Positions 10,640 to 22,069 of a stretch of 64,000 nt of DNA are shown one piece after another. Under the pieces are notes generated by a model. It did no database searches. It worked only from the letters and a program-made list of their open reading frames with translations, and was not told the DNA's origin. Position 1 is the stretch's first letter. Each line of letters opens with the position of its first letter. The stretch spans positions 1-64,000 of the forward strand of contig JARHVA010000251.1 in NCBI GenBank assembly GCA_037957365.1, read 5' to 3'. The position numbers and the translations under genes are program-made. Origin of the DNA: Torreya grandis (Eukaryota > Streptophyta > Pinopsida > Cupressales > Taxaceae).

Positions 10640-11853
10640 AAGAATCCTAGGTCACAAATAGGATTCAATTTATGAAAAATGGGGTTTATCCAAGAGAACT
10701 CCCTCGAAACAAGAGGAGGTATTATATGATACAGGGAGTTCATTTTGTCTTAATTAAACAAGTCCTTTTCAGAAGAAATTCTGATGGGAAATTATTAAGA
10801 TGTGTAGAATAGGCTAAAGCCAAAAGGATACTACACCAAATGCATTATGGAACATTAGGAGGACATTTTTCTACAAAGACCACAACCATAAAGATAAGTG
10901 AGGTAGGATATTTTTGGCCTAATTTATTTGCAAATTGTTATCAGCTAGTTAAAAAATGTCAATCTTGCCAGTATTATGTGGGGATGCGGAGGAACGCAGC
11001 CATGCCACTGAGTCCTATAGTTGTGGATGATCCTTTTGCTCAATGGGGTCTTGACTTCATTGGGATGATAAATTCAGTGTCTAACATGGGTCACAAATGG
11101 ATATTGACTGCCACAGACTATTTCACCAGATGGACCGAAGCAGTCCCACTTAAAGAAGCAACAGAGAATGTGATCTTAGATTTTCTAGGGGATATCACTA
11201 CTCACTGTGGGGCACATCGTACCATTATTTTAGATAATGTTAAAGCATTCTTGGGGTCTAATGTATCTGACTTTGCCTTGAGACATGGAATATATCTAAA
11301 AACTTCATCTAACTATTATCCTCAAGGTAATGGTCTGGCAGAATCAACTAACAAGAACTTGATAAGACTCATCAAAAGGATAGGGGATGATCATCACAAA
11401 GAGTGGCACAAAGTGCTTAATCTGGGACTATGGGCTAATATAATCACACCCAAGTAGGTGATCAAAATGTCTCCATATGAATTGGTGTATGAAAAGTCTG
11501 TCATGATTCCCCTAAGCTTGGAAATCCTTGCTCTCCAGCTGATCAAACAAATTGAGATTAAATAAAATGGCCCCATGCAGGTCAGACTCGCAAAACTTCT
11601 GGAAGTTCAGGAAAAGAGGGACATAGCGCATGATTCATTAATCAAGCACCAGGGAATGGTTAAAAATTATTTTGATAAAAGGACTTCAAATCCTAATTTT
11701 GAAGTTGGCTTGATTGTCTTAAAATGGGATGTAAGGGTTGCTAAGCCAGGTCAGCATACCAAATTTGAAGCACTATGGACTAGTCCATATAGAATTCATG
11801 CGTGCAAGCAAGAGAATTCTTTTGAGCTAGAGTCGATGGAAGGAGAAACCTAA
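10640..11853 (+). pseudogene. pol: G1 integrase, zinc-binding domain to C-terminal tail
   Basis: The HHCC zinc domain is seen as HYGTLGGHF and CYQLVKKCQSC (about 10843-10968). The core has WGLDFIG (first Asp, about 11044-11064), ILDNVKAF (second Asp) and NGLAESTNKNL (Glu), so the DDE triad is largely intact in the clean stretch 10840-11457. After a stop at about 11455, MSPYELVYEKS and a charged tail with WTSPYRIH run to 11853. I see no chromodomain, which agrees with the Tat (non-chromovirus) branch. It is in a third frame because of an indel near 10610. Confidence 0.92.
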
Positions 11854-12098
11854 ATAAATTCCTATACACAGAATATATTTAAAACATTTTAATTAACTTG
11901 AGTCTCTCATGTATTATAATTAAATAGTTTCCCTTCTTCACATTGTTTTTCCATTGTTTTCTTGTTTTGCTTTTGAATAAGTGTTTTAAACATTGGTTGA
12001 CGACCATTTTTGAAGCTGTAATTTTCACAATTTTGATATAGTGGGAGGTGGAGTTTTCTTTTTGAGTAGGCTCAAAATTCTTGATGGTCACCAATAAC
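11854..12098 (+). other. G1 3' untranslated segment
   Basis: Non-coding stretch between the end of pol and the 3' LTR. A purine-rich run GTGGGAGGTGGAG occurs at about 12041-12053, but it is some 45 bp from the LTR, so I do not assign a polypurine tract with confidence. Confidence 0.5.
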
Positions 12099-14015
12099 TG
12101 TAGAGTAAATTTTACTCTATGATGCATTCAAACTCTTGATCGAGCACCACAATTTTGGTTCCTATGCACCTCGGGCAAGGCAACAGAATTTTGAAGCAGA
12201 GGGCCAGTTCATTTTGCCTAAGTATCAAAGTGAAGTGGAAGCTACCAAGTGTTGCCCTTCGAGTGTGGGTCCTTTTCCCCTTTTTTTTTCCTTTCATTTC
12301 ATTCTTGGCCTAAGTTGTGATTCGAGTGGAGGTCACCAAGTGTCAATCTCTGGGAAACGAAGCTGGGTAGTCAGAGTTCCCTAAACACCTTTTGTAACTT
12401 TTGGGAGAACCATGGAATGTGCCACGTACCTAGTAGTAGTTAAGCAAAATGCACCACATGTCAGCATTCGAGTCCCATATCGGCATCCACTTTTCATTCA
12501 AAGACTTTCAATAAGCTAAGCAGTAGAGAGAGTGGATAGTGTTGGGTGGTAGTTGTGGAGGCCCTAAACTTCCTTTTTGAAGAAGTAGTAGAAGCCACCA
12601 CATGTCATCATCTATGGGACTTTGGTCCAACACTTTTGTCTAAAGGGTGTCATTTCATTTTTCTAAGTATCAAAGTGTATCAAAGACTGCCACATGTCAC
12701 CATCTGAGGTCCCTCTCTATTCCATCCCCTGAGAAAGCAGAGGATGCCACATAAACCTAGAAGGAGAAGTGAAAGATGCCACGTATCTTCTTAGAAGCTG
12801 TGAAAGCCTCCACGCATCATCACCCAAGAGATCATCTTCAAGTGTCATCACTGAATAAATATTGTGGTGGGCCTCAAGAGGTACTTCAAAGTCTGTAGAA
12901 GCTGCCAGGTGTCGCCATTCGTAAGAGTCCGTTATGAATCCCGAATAAAACTACAGCATAGCCAAGGAAAGGGAGAGGGCCATGTGTCTTCGATAAACTT
13001 GGTGGAGAGTGCCAAGTGTCATTTTTTGATGCCTGGTGGATTTTCATAAAATTGATTAAGTGTCCTCTCCCATTTCAAACATAATGGAGTGTTCTGTGTA
13101 TCTATTGCCACAAAGCAAAATAGGGGGAAAATCAGTTGGAATTAATTCAAGTAGATGGAATAGTTCATCTGGTAGATTTTTGGAGCCCCCCACAACATTG
13201 AAGGTGTTGTCTATTTGTCCTCTATGAGCAAGGGATGGAGAAGATCATGCGAGAAAGGGGAGTAATCAAAGGAGACACCCAAGGCTATATAAGAAGGATT
13301 GTAAAATCTAAAAAAAGGGGGGAAGATTTTAGTTTAGACTTCTTGTAATTTTAACCAGTAATATCATTTGCTCTTGTCTTGATTTCCTGAAGTTGTAAAA
13401 GTTGATATAATCATGCATGTTTCTGTGCCCTTTATGTGGCTGAATGAATTAAGAAAATTTAAGCTCCATGCCTTGGTTGGTGTTACATGTGTCATTTACA
13501 CAGTAGTCTATGCTATAGATTTGCTAGTGTTGTGATTGGAAATGTTATTTTCTTTTGTCTTGTTATCTGGAATCTGAAGTTCTACATAACTATGCGTGAC
13601 TTCTATGCCTCTTATGTGATTGAAGGGTTATATTAAGAAGATTGAACACTATGCCTTTGTTGACAATTCCTGTATCACAGCAAAAGACTCCCTTATTGTG
13701 AGCCTCTGTTTCTATTATTCCAATCATTTACATTGATCATGCACCTATCTACTCGTAAATGTAATGGAATCATATAATAGTTTCTCTATGCTTAGGTTAG
13801 GATTAGGATTACACTCAGGCGCATCTCCATAGTTAGGTTTCAATTCTTGCATTTGTGTTTATGTTTGATCTCCTATCCCTTTTCTCCAATACCTGATACA
13901 AAAGAAGAGACCAGCTTCTCTAAAATTTGGAGGTTGTTTCAAGCTGCATCATCCCACAGCTTGAAACTTCCCATTGTTGTTGATTAAAATCAAGCACAAT
14001 TTTAAGGCATCAATA
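12099..14015 (+). repeat. G1 3' LTR (1917 bp)
   Basis: Direct copy of 3920-5838, beginning TGTAGAGTAAA and ending CATCAATA (CA end mutated to TA). TATA box TATATAA at 13286-13292. It is followed immediately by the AAGGT duplication and the resumed C1 RT frame. Confidence 0.95.
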
Positions 14016-14020
14016 AAGGT
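14016..14020. repeat. Target-site duplication of G1, right copy (AAGGT)
   Basis: Identical to 3915-3919. Confidence 0.93.
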
Positions 14021-14785
14021 ATTGACAATGAGGAAACATTTGCACCAACTACCAAATGGCACACTATTCATATGGTACTTTCCTTAGTAGCACAAAATGC
14101 TTGGAAATTAAATTAGATGGATGTTAAAAGTGATTTTTTGAATGGTGATTTATAGGAAGAAGTATATATGAAACAACCTCAAGGTTTTGAGAAAGTGGGT
14201 GCATAACACAAAGTGTGTAAATTGATAAAAGATTTGTATGGGATCAAATAGGTACCCAAGGCTTAGTATGAGAAAATGGATTCATACCTGAATATAATTA
14301 GATTTCACCATAGTGAATTCAATTATACTCTTTATTTTTGAGTGTAGAGTAAGAAATTGGTAATTCTTGTTCTCTATGTCGATGACTTGTTTATCATAGG
14401 CAATGATGAAAACCATAACAAGTCTATGAAGAAGGAATTAAAAGATGGGTTTGAGATGACAAATCTTGGACTTCTTCACTACTATCTTGGCATAGAAGTA
14501 ACTTAGAAAGAACATAGTATTTTCATTTCACAAACTAAGTATATTTCTAAGTTATTAGATAGGTTTGGCATGAGTGATCTCAAACCTACCCTCACTTCCA
14601 TGGAAATTAACTTGAAATTATCTAAAGATGATGATAGTGCCTTTTTTGATGGCACCAAATATAGAAAGTTAGTGGGAGGTTTGATATATTTTATGACTAT
14701 GAGGCCTAATATATCATTTTTAGTTGGAATTTTATCTAGGTTTATGCATGAGCCTAGAGAAATTCATTGGCATGTATCAAAATGA
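14021..14785 (+). pseudogene. pol: C1 reverse transcriptase, C-terminal part
   Basis: Continues the RT cut at 3919. Motifs in order: EETFAPT, LVAQNAWKLN, SDFLNGDL, VYMKQPQGFEK, KLIKDLYGIK, LYVDDLFIIGND (YVDD at 14375-14386, intact), FEMTNLGLLHYYLGIEV and the final KYRKLVGGLIYFMTMRPNISF block in the clean stretch 14570-14785. This is standard plant copia RT. Stops at Gln or Trp positions disrupt it. Confidence 0.92.
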
Positions 14786-15332
14786 GTACTTCATTACCTT
14801 CAAGAAATGAAAACATATTGCCTTGAGTACCACTACAATAAGAACTTCAAACTTGTTGGGTATTGTGATGCAAATTTTGATGGTTGTGTGGATGACAGAG
14901 TGTCCACAACAAGATAAACTATGCATATGTGTTTAACTACCATTGCTTGGTGTTTTAAGAAGCAAGATATAATGGAAAGTTCATCAATAAAATAAGAATA
15001 CATCACAGCATGGGATGCTTCTAGGAAAATTGTTTGCTTATGGTGTATTCTTGAAGATCTTCAAGTTTCTCAGATTGCTCCTACATAGTTGTACATTGAT
15101 AATCAGAGTGCAATCAAGATGTCTAAGAATCTAGTATTTCATGCCAAAACAAAACATATAGATGTCAAATATCAATTTCTATGAATGCTGGTGTTGAAGA
15201 AATATCTTGATCCAATATATTGTCCAAAAACTAATTAGAAAACTTGTATTTTCACAAAACCCCTTGATAGGATCAAATTTGAAAAAATTATAAAAATGCT
15301 TGGTATGTGTCCAAAGAATTGACTTTAGATCA
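14786..15332 (+). pseudogene. pol: C1 RNase H (copia type)
   Basis: VGYCDANFDGCVDDRVSTT (first catalytic Asp), AWCFKKQDIMESSSIK-stop-EYITAWDASR (Glu), LYIDNQSAIKMSKN (Asp) and HAKTKHIDVKYQFL are the four conserved copia RNase H blocks in order. The ordered motifs make this certain despite about six stops. The polyprotein ends near 15320, just before the purine tract. Confidence 0.9.
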
Positions 15333-15340
15333 TAGGAGGG
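15333..15340 (+). promoter_or_regulatory. C1 polypurine tract (TAGGAGGG)
   Basis: Short purine run directly before a TGTTATGA LTR start at 15343, the place where plus-strand DNA priming occurs. Confidence 0.6.
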
Positions 15341-15342
15341 TT

Positions 15343-15795
15343 TGTTATGACTTGTTCCAAAGTCTTAACTTAGCTTATGATTTTGGTATGTTAGAATATA
15401 TTAATAAATGTAAATGGGGCATGTATATTTTATAAAAGACACCCTCATAAATAAATAAGTTAGATTTATGTAAAGTTATTTAATTTAATATTAAATCTTC
15501 CTTACAAGTTGAATTCCCGTAGATAGTTAGTTATGTGAGGTTAGTTGGTTTTACTAGTCATGGGTAAAACTTATAAAATAAATGTTTGTCTTTGTAAAAA
15601 TGTTAATAGACTAAAGGCATCCTTTATATATAGTTGTGTTTTTTATATTAATAAAATACTTGTGGGCCCACACACAATGGGCATAAGATTCATGATTTTT
15701 TACTATCATATACATATGCCCCACTCGAAGCTCATCACATGTCACTCAGGTATAACAGGGGATGGTGCTTTGAAAAAATAGCATAGTAACACAAC
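15343..15795 (+). repeat. C1 3' LTR (right edge uncertain)
   Basis: Starts TGTTATGACTTG after the purine tract. A TTATATATAG box lies at about 15624-15633. The right end is placed only roughly, near GTAACACAAC, because no partner LTR is found in the window. Confidence 0.5.
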
Positions 15796-15804
15796 ATCAT
15801 AGTA

Positions 15805-16957
15805 TATCAACATCTCTATAAGGGGTCCTAAGGAATAGGAAGCATGTGGGAAGGTAGGTTCATTTTAATTTTCATTCATATAGCCTTCATGGGATGATCT
15901 ATGTACTACATTTGTTGACCTAAGACTTTTGTGGATAAGAGAAGTTCTTCATATTCTTTAAGGTTGAAAGTCCTCTTATTTTGACAAACCTAATTTTAGT
16001 GTCTTGATTTTGATAAAGAGTTCCTCTACCTTAGTCTTTCCTTCATTATCCCCTCCACCCATTTTGTTTCCCCCCTTAATAGGCAAATTATGATTCTAAA
16101 ATTTGTTTCCCCTCTTTTGTACTTCATTCTTCATCACATCTTAAAAACATGTTAACACTACTTTTTTTCAATTTTATTTATCTTTAAATCAAAAAAATAT
16201 GTTTGAGCAACTATGGATTACTTTCTTTGAACCATGGATCTACATTTATAGACATAATTTGATTTCTCTTACCATTTGTCATTATTTTACTACCATTTTT
16301 GTAGACACCTAGGTCTGTTTCTGCTTTCATGTACTTTTTTCATTATTGAGTAAGGTTGGATCCTTACATATCACTCACCAATGTTGTTTTACCTTTTATG
16401 AACTTCTTTCATTGATGATTAAGGATTATTACTTTTCACTCATCAATGTTTTTTTATCATTTTTTTCTAGCCCATCTTTATTTAAGGGTTGTTACTGCTT
16501 CTATATTTATGTTGGATTACCATCCTTTTCAAGATGTGTCCTTGGTTTGACTTGGTGAGTTTGCATTTATTACTTTAGTTTTATTTGTTTGATTTTTTAG
16601 GTCTTTATTATCCTTGGATTTTTGGTTACATGATTTACTCTAAGATTTAACTAGGTCATTTGGTATAACATAACACTTATCACCATAGCTTGCCAAAATT
16701 CTAAGTACATCCCATACATATAACACTAGTTATCTTGGCTTTCATGTGTTTATTTTTATTTTTATTTTATTTTTATATTATTGGGTTTGTCTAAAGTAGT
16801 CTCTTCACCCTCCAAAATCAAACTACAAACACAATAGACAACCATCCAATGATAAAGGTAAGTCAAGGTATGCATCACATTTAATTTTTAGTTATTTCCC
16901 ATTTCATCATTTAAATTTACATATTTTTACTTTAAAATACTACAACATTTTTTAGCC
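15805..16957 (+). repeat. Interspersed repeat A, copy 1
   Basis: About 1.15 kb of non-coding, T-rich DNA that matches 54838-56010 in the same orientation with frequent substitutions. Anchor matches include CATATAGCCTTCATG, GATAAAGAGTTCCTCTACCT and CCATCTTTATTT. Both copies contain a local tandem duplication of about 70-75 bp built on CATTATTG ... TTTCACTCAYCAATGTTGTTTTACC (here about 16339-16460). The right edge abuts G2 coding sequence in the opposite orientation. Its nature (LTR or untranslated region of an unseen element) is unknown. Confidence 0.7.
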
Positions 16958-17615
16958 TACCACACCACAATGGACCTTGGCTCTATTATGAGGCCAACTA
17001 TGGTTTGATCTTTGATTGGAGATAGGAAATGTTCTTGTAATCACATTTTTTGGTGTGATTTTGACTTTTGAGATTTGTATGTTGCCTTTTTGTATATCAT
17101 TGCCTTTTGTTTCAAATGATTTGGATTTTAACTTTGTATGTTGGCCTTTTGTATATCATTGCAAGGGAATTAACAATAGAATTTTGATCTGAATGGATAG
17201 GCTCAATGGTGAAAGAGATGAAATATTTGGTAAGAGTGGTTACAATTTGATGATAAGAAATGAGATTCTCACTTTTGCATTGGTAATCACCATTGACTTG
17301 GTAGAAAATGAGCTAAGAATTACCTAAAGAATGTATACATTGGATATATAAATCAAGTATAGATCTCATGCCTTAGATTAAAGCTTTGTACTCTACCATG
17401 TTATTAGTGATGTCAAATGTTATGAAAAAAGTTAAAGGGATAATTTTCCCAAGAGGGATTGTAAGAATACAACCTACCCCATCTCTGTGAAGGCATTTAA
17501 CACCATCAAAGTGAAGGGTCCAATTATCATCATGTAAATTGACATTAATTTCAAGAAGTTCTTAGATGACTACTATTGGTTAAGTAGTATCAAAGAGAGT
17601 TGTAGATTCATTGGG
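16958..17615 (-). pseudogene. pol: G2 extra RNase H (RVT_3 type), downstream of RNase H
   Basis: On the minus strand from about 17520: NWTLHFDGVKCLHRDGVG (catalytic Asp), PLGKIIPLTFFITFDITNNM, VEYKALI (Glu), then SLGNS where GDS is expected (Asp to Asn), VNGDYQCKSENLISYH and SFTIEPIHSDQNSIVNSLAM. This is a full RVT_3-type domain. In G2 it follows the RT-linked RNase H, the usual Tat order and unlike G1. The linker beyond it (17170-16958) is the B segment also seen on the plus strand at 54590-54770. Confidence 0.85.
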
Positions 17616-17620
17616 ATTTT
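17616..17620. repeat. Target-site duplication of N1, left copy (ATTTT)
   Basis: Flanks the N1 terminus. The partner at 24443-24447 is ATTTC, differing by one base. The G2 frame is continuous when N1 and one copy are ignored. Confidence 0.8.
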
Positions 17621-19600
17621 TGATGAAACTCTAGTCTTGCACTACTTTGATACCAAATTGATGTGCAGTCATAGTTTGCTGCAAACAAGGTAAACTATTT
17701 TTCTAGGCATATTCTGTCGCTCTCCATGCTCCTCCAGCCACAAGTTTTTAAATTAACCCAAGTAAAAGAAGATATGTCACTTAGACATTGGCATTACAAA
17801 TCACTATCAGTTATTCTGGCATTGACATTTTAGATGTGCAGTATATATAGCATCAAGCAGACATTTCAAGAGATAACGTTGCAAACAAGTACTGTATGCC
17901 TATTTAGACTTGGTCTACCAAATCCATATCTAGAAAATTTGTCTGTTGACTATCACTTATGATTAATAAAAGGTAGAGCATCAATAATATCTGAGTTTGT
18001 TCATGTTCTGAAAGGTATGACTTGCCTTACTTTTATAACTATGAATATTCTACAAATTACGAAGCTTTATGCCTTCTGCCTATTGCACCCAATCTTACAA
18101 AACCACATATCCCCATTGAAGCAATAGAAATGTTCTAACAATATATGAATCAAACCAGCTAAAAGATAATAGAAGGCTACGCTTGGCCTGGATATTAGAA
18201 AGATCAACTAATAATAATGGTTTCCTTGGTCCGATGTAGAGACATCACATTTTCAAACAAGATTCAAAAAAGAATGAGAAGATACAATCTATACATAAGT
18301 AATTTAACTCACATCTTTTTAGTTTTCCAAGTCCATGTCACTTTGCAACCTTGGTCCAATGCTGCTCAAAATTTGTCAAAATGTCATACACTGTAGGCCC
18401 ATCTATTTTGCAGTGCAAATCATGCCATGGCTCTCTTGGTCCACCATATCAATGCCTGCCGTAAAATTTGGGTTACATTATGTCAAAATTTGACACAAAA
18501 TATGTCAAAATACAACAAATTTATCATCGAGGAACTATTATTTTCCCCAACTTGGTGCCCAATCAATCCAAGACACTCATATTCCCATCTATGAACACGA
18601 CCAAATCTTTTAATTTCATTAGATATTCCAAATAGCTAAACAGACACCCTAGATAACAGTAGATGATTTAAAGTAAAGTACATAAAATTGGACCAATTTT
18701 ATCCCCAAAATGACAAAAATTCATGGAATTCATAGTGAAATGCCATGAATTTCTGTAGCGTGATCAACTGACGTCTCTAAAACCAGAATCAAGGATGGAT
18801 TGTAGACAATAATATATTTGTTCCTTATGGAAAACTCATGCTATTGTTCCTTCTAATGCACTACATCATGAAGAAATAAATAATATCCTTGCCAATGGAA
18901 GAATAATATCCAATTTATATCACGATCTAAACAAGGTGACCACAAGCAAAATTGACAAACCAAATATCAATGTTCTCAAATCAACCTTTCTCAAAATCCC
19001 ATCTATTTATGAACATGAATAGCAACATCTGGGAAAACAACCATACCTATTCAAATAAACCCTCTACGCTTTCAACAGGCTACAATATCTAGCATAACTG
19101 GAAGGAAAATACTTTGCAGCCTGGCCGAATGGCTTCTTGACTCCTCTCTTCTTCTAGAGGAGATCTTTCTTCACTTCTACTTCTACATTCCTCTCTCAAG
19201 TCCTTCCTCTTCATACATTTCTCTCTTTTCTTCTTACAGCAACATTTCTTGGATGAGAGGTCCTTACCTTTCTATCCTTCCTCTCTCTTCTACACCACCT
19301 TCCTCTCATCCTCCTCTATATTTAATTTTCTTGTTTTTTCTCTTGTTAAGATTCTTCCTTTCTAACTTCTACGCCCAATTTTGGGCTGAAGGTAAAACAG
19401 AAATAGTTTGCAATTTTTAACAATTTACTAAGGTTAAAACCATTTCAACCACTTCCCCCTTATTTCTTCAATAGCCCAACAATTACCTTTTTACTTTTAA
19501 TTTTTACATTTATTCCTTCTTAACAAAATTTAAGAGGGAAAAGACAATAATATGAATTCAAACTAAGACATGACTTGCCATTGTAGATGCTCCTGCATCA
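17621..19600 (-). repeat. N1 3' LTR
   Basis: Direct copy of 22460-24442. On the minus strand it begins TGATGCAGGAGC just after the polypurine tract and ends TTTCATCA. A TATATATA run lies at about 17839-17846. Confidence 0.94.
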
Positions 19601-19614
19601 TACTCTCCCTCTAC
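19601..19614 (-). promoter_or_regulatory. N1 polypurine tract
   Basis: The minus strand reads AGAGGGAGAGTA directly before the 3' LTR start TGATGCAGG. This is the priming site for plus-strand DNA and confirms minus orientation. Confidence 0.85.
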
Positions 19615-19633
19615 AAACAATTTGAACCTTAGT

Positions 19634-22069
19634 TCAAATGAAATGCTGCCTCCATACATTAGTCTTCATTTGTACACCTTGATCCCAAGGTCTTGTTGTC
19701 AATGCCAATACTGTTATTTGTCTTTGATATTCTTTATCCTTCAGCTTCTTGCTTTTCTTCCTCTTTAGATATGTCCTTCTCATTTCCTTTTTAGCTACCA
19801 GCTCCTGCTTCCATGCTTCTTCATCTTCACACATGTCTTCAAAGTTTTCATCTTCTATACCTGCATTCAAAACATCAAAAGCAACCTTAGTAGAAAAACA
19901 TTGAAGCCATGAAGCCCCTTGATTGTCTTCATGCTGTTCTTTGTCCAAATCTGCCCTCACCATCTTTCTTTGTTCTTGCCTCAATTCATTTTCCATCTGA
20001 TCAATGGTGCCACCATGTTGATATGTGTCTCTACACAACTCTCTTGGAGGATTCAACAACTCTTCTATCCTCTTCATCTCTTCACTCAACACAAGCTCAT
20101 CCAAATCTTCATGTCCTATGTCAAACTTATGACCAGATTGTCTTTCATCCTCTATAAGTACATTCATCCACTTTATAGTTTCTTCATATAAATCAGCTTC
20201 TTCATCATCATCAATATACTTATCAAAAACAATAGGAGTACTATTACCTTGTCTCTCCTTGTTCTTTTCAAACATGTGAACTGATTTCACATCTTCACTT
20301 TCATCATCCATGTTCTTGGAACTCTCTCCTTACTGCACATTCATTTTCATAGACATTTTCCATTCCTCATTTTCCATAAAAAGATATTGAAATGATTCAA
20401 AAACATCATGATCCCATTTATTACAAGCAATTAACTTACCTTTCATCTTTGTATCCTCGTGCTCTACCTCATTATTCTTTGAGAAGTTTTCTTTCTCACC
20501 TTTAGTCATCCATACCTTCTTCATAACTTTAGTATGACATTTGTTCAATTTACCAACCAATTTCTACTCTTTGACATCATCATGTTGTCTTGCTTGATGG
20601 CTGGCCTTGCTCACTTTGCATTCTACCTCTTCCTTCTTGCTTTGTATTTGCTTCTTACTTGAGTCTTCATTTTGATTGAGCTTTATGTCCTTCTTTCTAT
20701 TTTCTGATCCCTTGAGCCATTTTGGTACCACATAGCCATGGTCTATTGCTGGATTTGAAGGCTTTTTATTGATCCTCTTCATCTCCATCTGTACATCAGT
20801 AGTCTTACTCTTATATGCATGTGTAAAATCAGAATTTGAACGTATTTTTACCTTTTCAATGGCTTGATGTTTAGCCATACTTTTCCTCATAGTTTCCTTT
20901 CTTGCATTCACTTTCTTTAGGTGTGTTTCCTTCCTTTGTTCTATTGGAATGTTTTTCAAGCCATCATAGTATTCTATACCCTCTTCTTCATTGGCATGAT
21001 GATGGATTTCCACTACTTCTTTGTGGAATTTTGCAACCTGTTCAATAGCTGTTCCATAATTAAGTGGATGAGAAAAATCAATACTATAATTCACCTTTAC
21101 CTCCTTGATGGGATGCTTCATGGTTTCCTTCATTTACATGGCTTCTTTGATTGCACTATCCTCTTTTGTGCATAGTTTTCCACTTGCTTCTTCAAGGTAC
21201 TCCATGGCATCATGGAATGCAATTTCCTCTTCCATCTCAACATTTTCTTACACAAGGTCTCCAACATCTTTCTCATGCATTTGACAATGCATTCCTTCTT
21301 CCTTATCAACTACAACAAACTTTTTCTTTTCTTTTACACATTCACTTGTGTGCTTGGTGTCTCTTCTTACGCCAATCTCTTCACTCTTCAAGGCCCTTCT
21401 CTTGACCTTCATAAGGCTGCTCATACCTACATTTACCCATGTAAAGACAACATTAGATATAAAAACAAGCGACCCCAAGGTCCCTATGAGTGCTCTCTTC
21501 ACCCACACTCTCATCTTTTCAAGTGCTCTTCCTAGCACTTCATCTTTTCTTTCTTCTCTTCTCTTATTCTCCACAATGAGAACCTTTTTCACAATCTCTT
21601 CTTCTTTTTGTTGCTCTCTTGGCAACCTTCTTATCTTCTTCAAGCCTCTATGGGCTTCTCTCTTCTTGGAAATATCATTTTGCCTTCTTCTCCTTTTCAC
21701 TAGGAGATCTATTGGCCACTTCATCCTCTTCCTTATTGGCCATACCCATGCTTTCTCTTTTGATTGCATTCTAGACTCAAACATGCTTTTAATTTTAGCT
21801 AAATCTTTCTTTAAACTAGCAATCTCTTTATCAATTTCAATACTAGTCATACCTTTGCTACTTGATTTCTTCTTGGTGCCCTCATATACCTTGCTGCTCT
21901 GCAATGCCTTCAACAACACTTCCATCTCTGAGATATTCACCCAAGTCTTTTCCACCTTGGTCTCTTGATCCCTTATCTCACCCAAGCCTTTTCTCCTTGA
22001 CTGGTCTTTTGACAACCTCCTTGATCTCACCTAGGCCTTTTGCATCCTAGTCTTCTGATCCCTTATCTC
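19634..22069 (-). pseudogene. N1 long Lys/Glu-rich reading frame, unknown function
   Basis: One minus-strand frame runs about 800 codons from near 22069 to 19634 without an indel. It is broken only at 22031-22033 (TAG), 21248-21250 (TAA), 21134-21136 (TAA), 20564-20566 (TAG) and 20330-20332 (TAA). The four downstream stops are one C-to-T change from a Gln codon; the first replaces Trp in a repeated segment. The product is highly charged: a coiled-coil-like part (MTSIEIDKEIASLKKDLAKI), Arg/Lys clusters, one hydrophobic helix long enough to span a membrane (about 21440-21523, LIGTLGSLVFISNVVFTWV), then Lys-rich and finally Asp/Glu-rich parts. I recognise no Gag, zinc-knuckle, protease, RT or integrase motif. 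It may be a diverged structural protein, an envelope-like or accessory protein, or captured host sequence. No start codon is certain. Confidence 0.75.

Larger units (their letters stand above)
3920..14015 (+). mobile_element. G1: Ty3/gypsy (Tat-like) retrotransposon nested in C1
   Basis: Two long direct repeats (3920-5838 and 12099-14015) flank a 6.3-kb interior coding gag, protease, an extra RNase H, RT, RNase H and integrase on the plus strand. AAGGT target duplications lie on both sides, and the interrupted C1 reading frame is continuous when the element plus one duplication is ignored. Gag, protease, extra RNase H and the start of RT share one frame from 5889 to about 9535. One shift occurs near 9535 and a second near 10610. 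In-frame stops make it inactive. A sampled 140-bp LTR stretch around the TATA box differs at roughly one base in ten between the two copies. Confidence 0.95.
1040..15795 (+). mobile_element. C1: degenerate Ty1/copia retrotransposon, split by G1
   Basis: The domain order is the copia order on the plus strand: gag, zinc knuckle, protease, GAG-pre-integrase, integrase, reverse transcriptase, RNase H, then a purine tract and 3' LTR. The RT gene stops at 3919 and resumes at 14021 because gypsy element G1 is inserted there. The coding parts carry frameshifts and many stops, so the copy is dead. The 5' LTR is not recognised and the right edge of the 3' LTR is approximate. The ages of C1 and of G2 to its right cannot be ordered from what is visible. 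Confidence 0.88.

Noticed and set aside
12041..12053. GTGGGAGGTGGAG as the G1 polypurine tract
   Set aside because: It is about 45 bp from the LTR start fixed by the target duplication; such tracts normally adjoin the LTR.
21348..21968. 206-codon plus-strand open frame, the longest on that strand in its area
   Set aside because: It is the complement of the N1 minus-strand frame. Its Ser/Leu/Phe-rich product is what a reversed Lys/Glu-rich frame gives.
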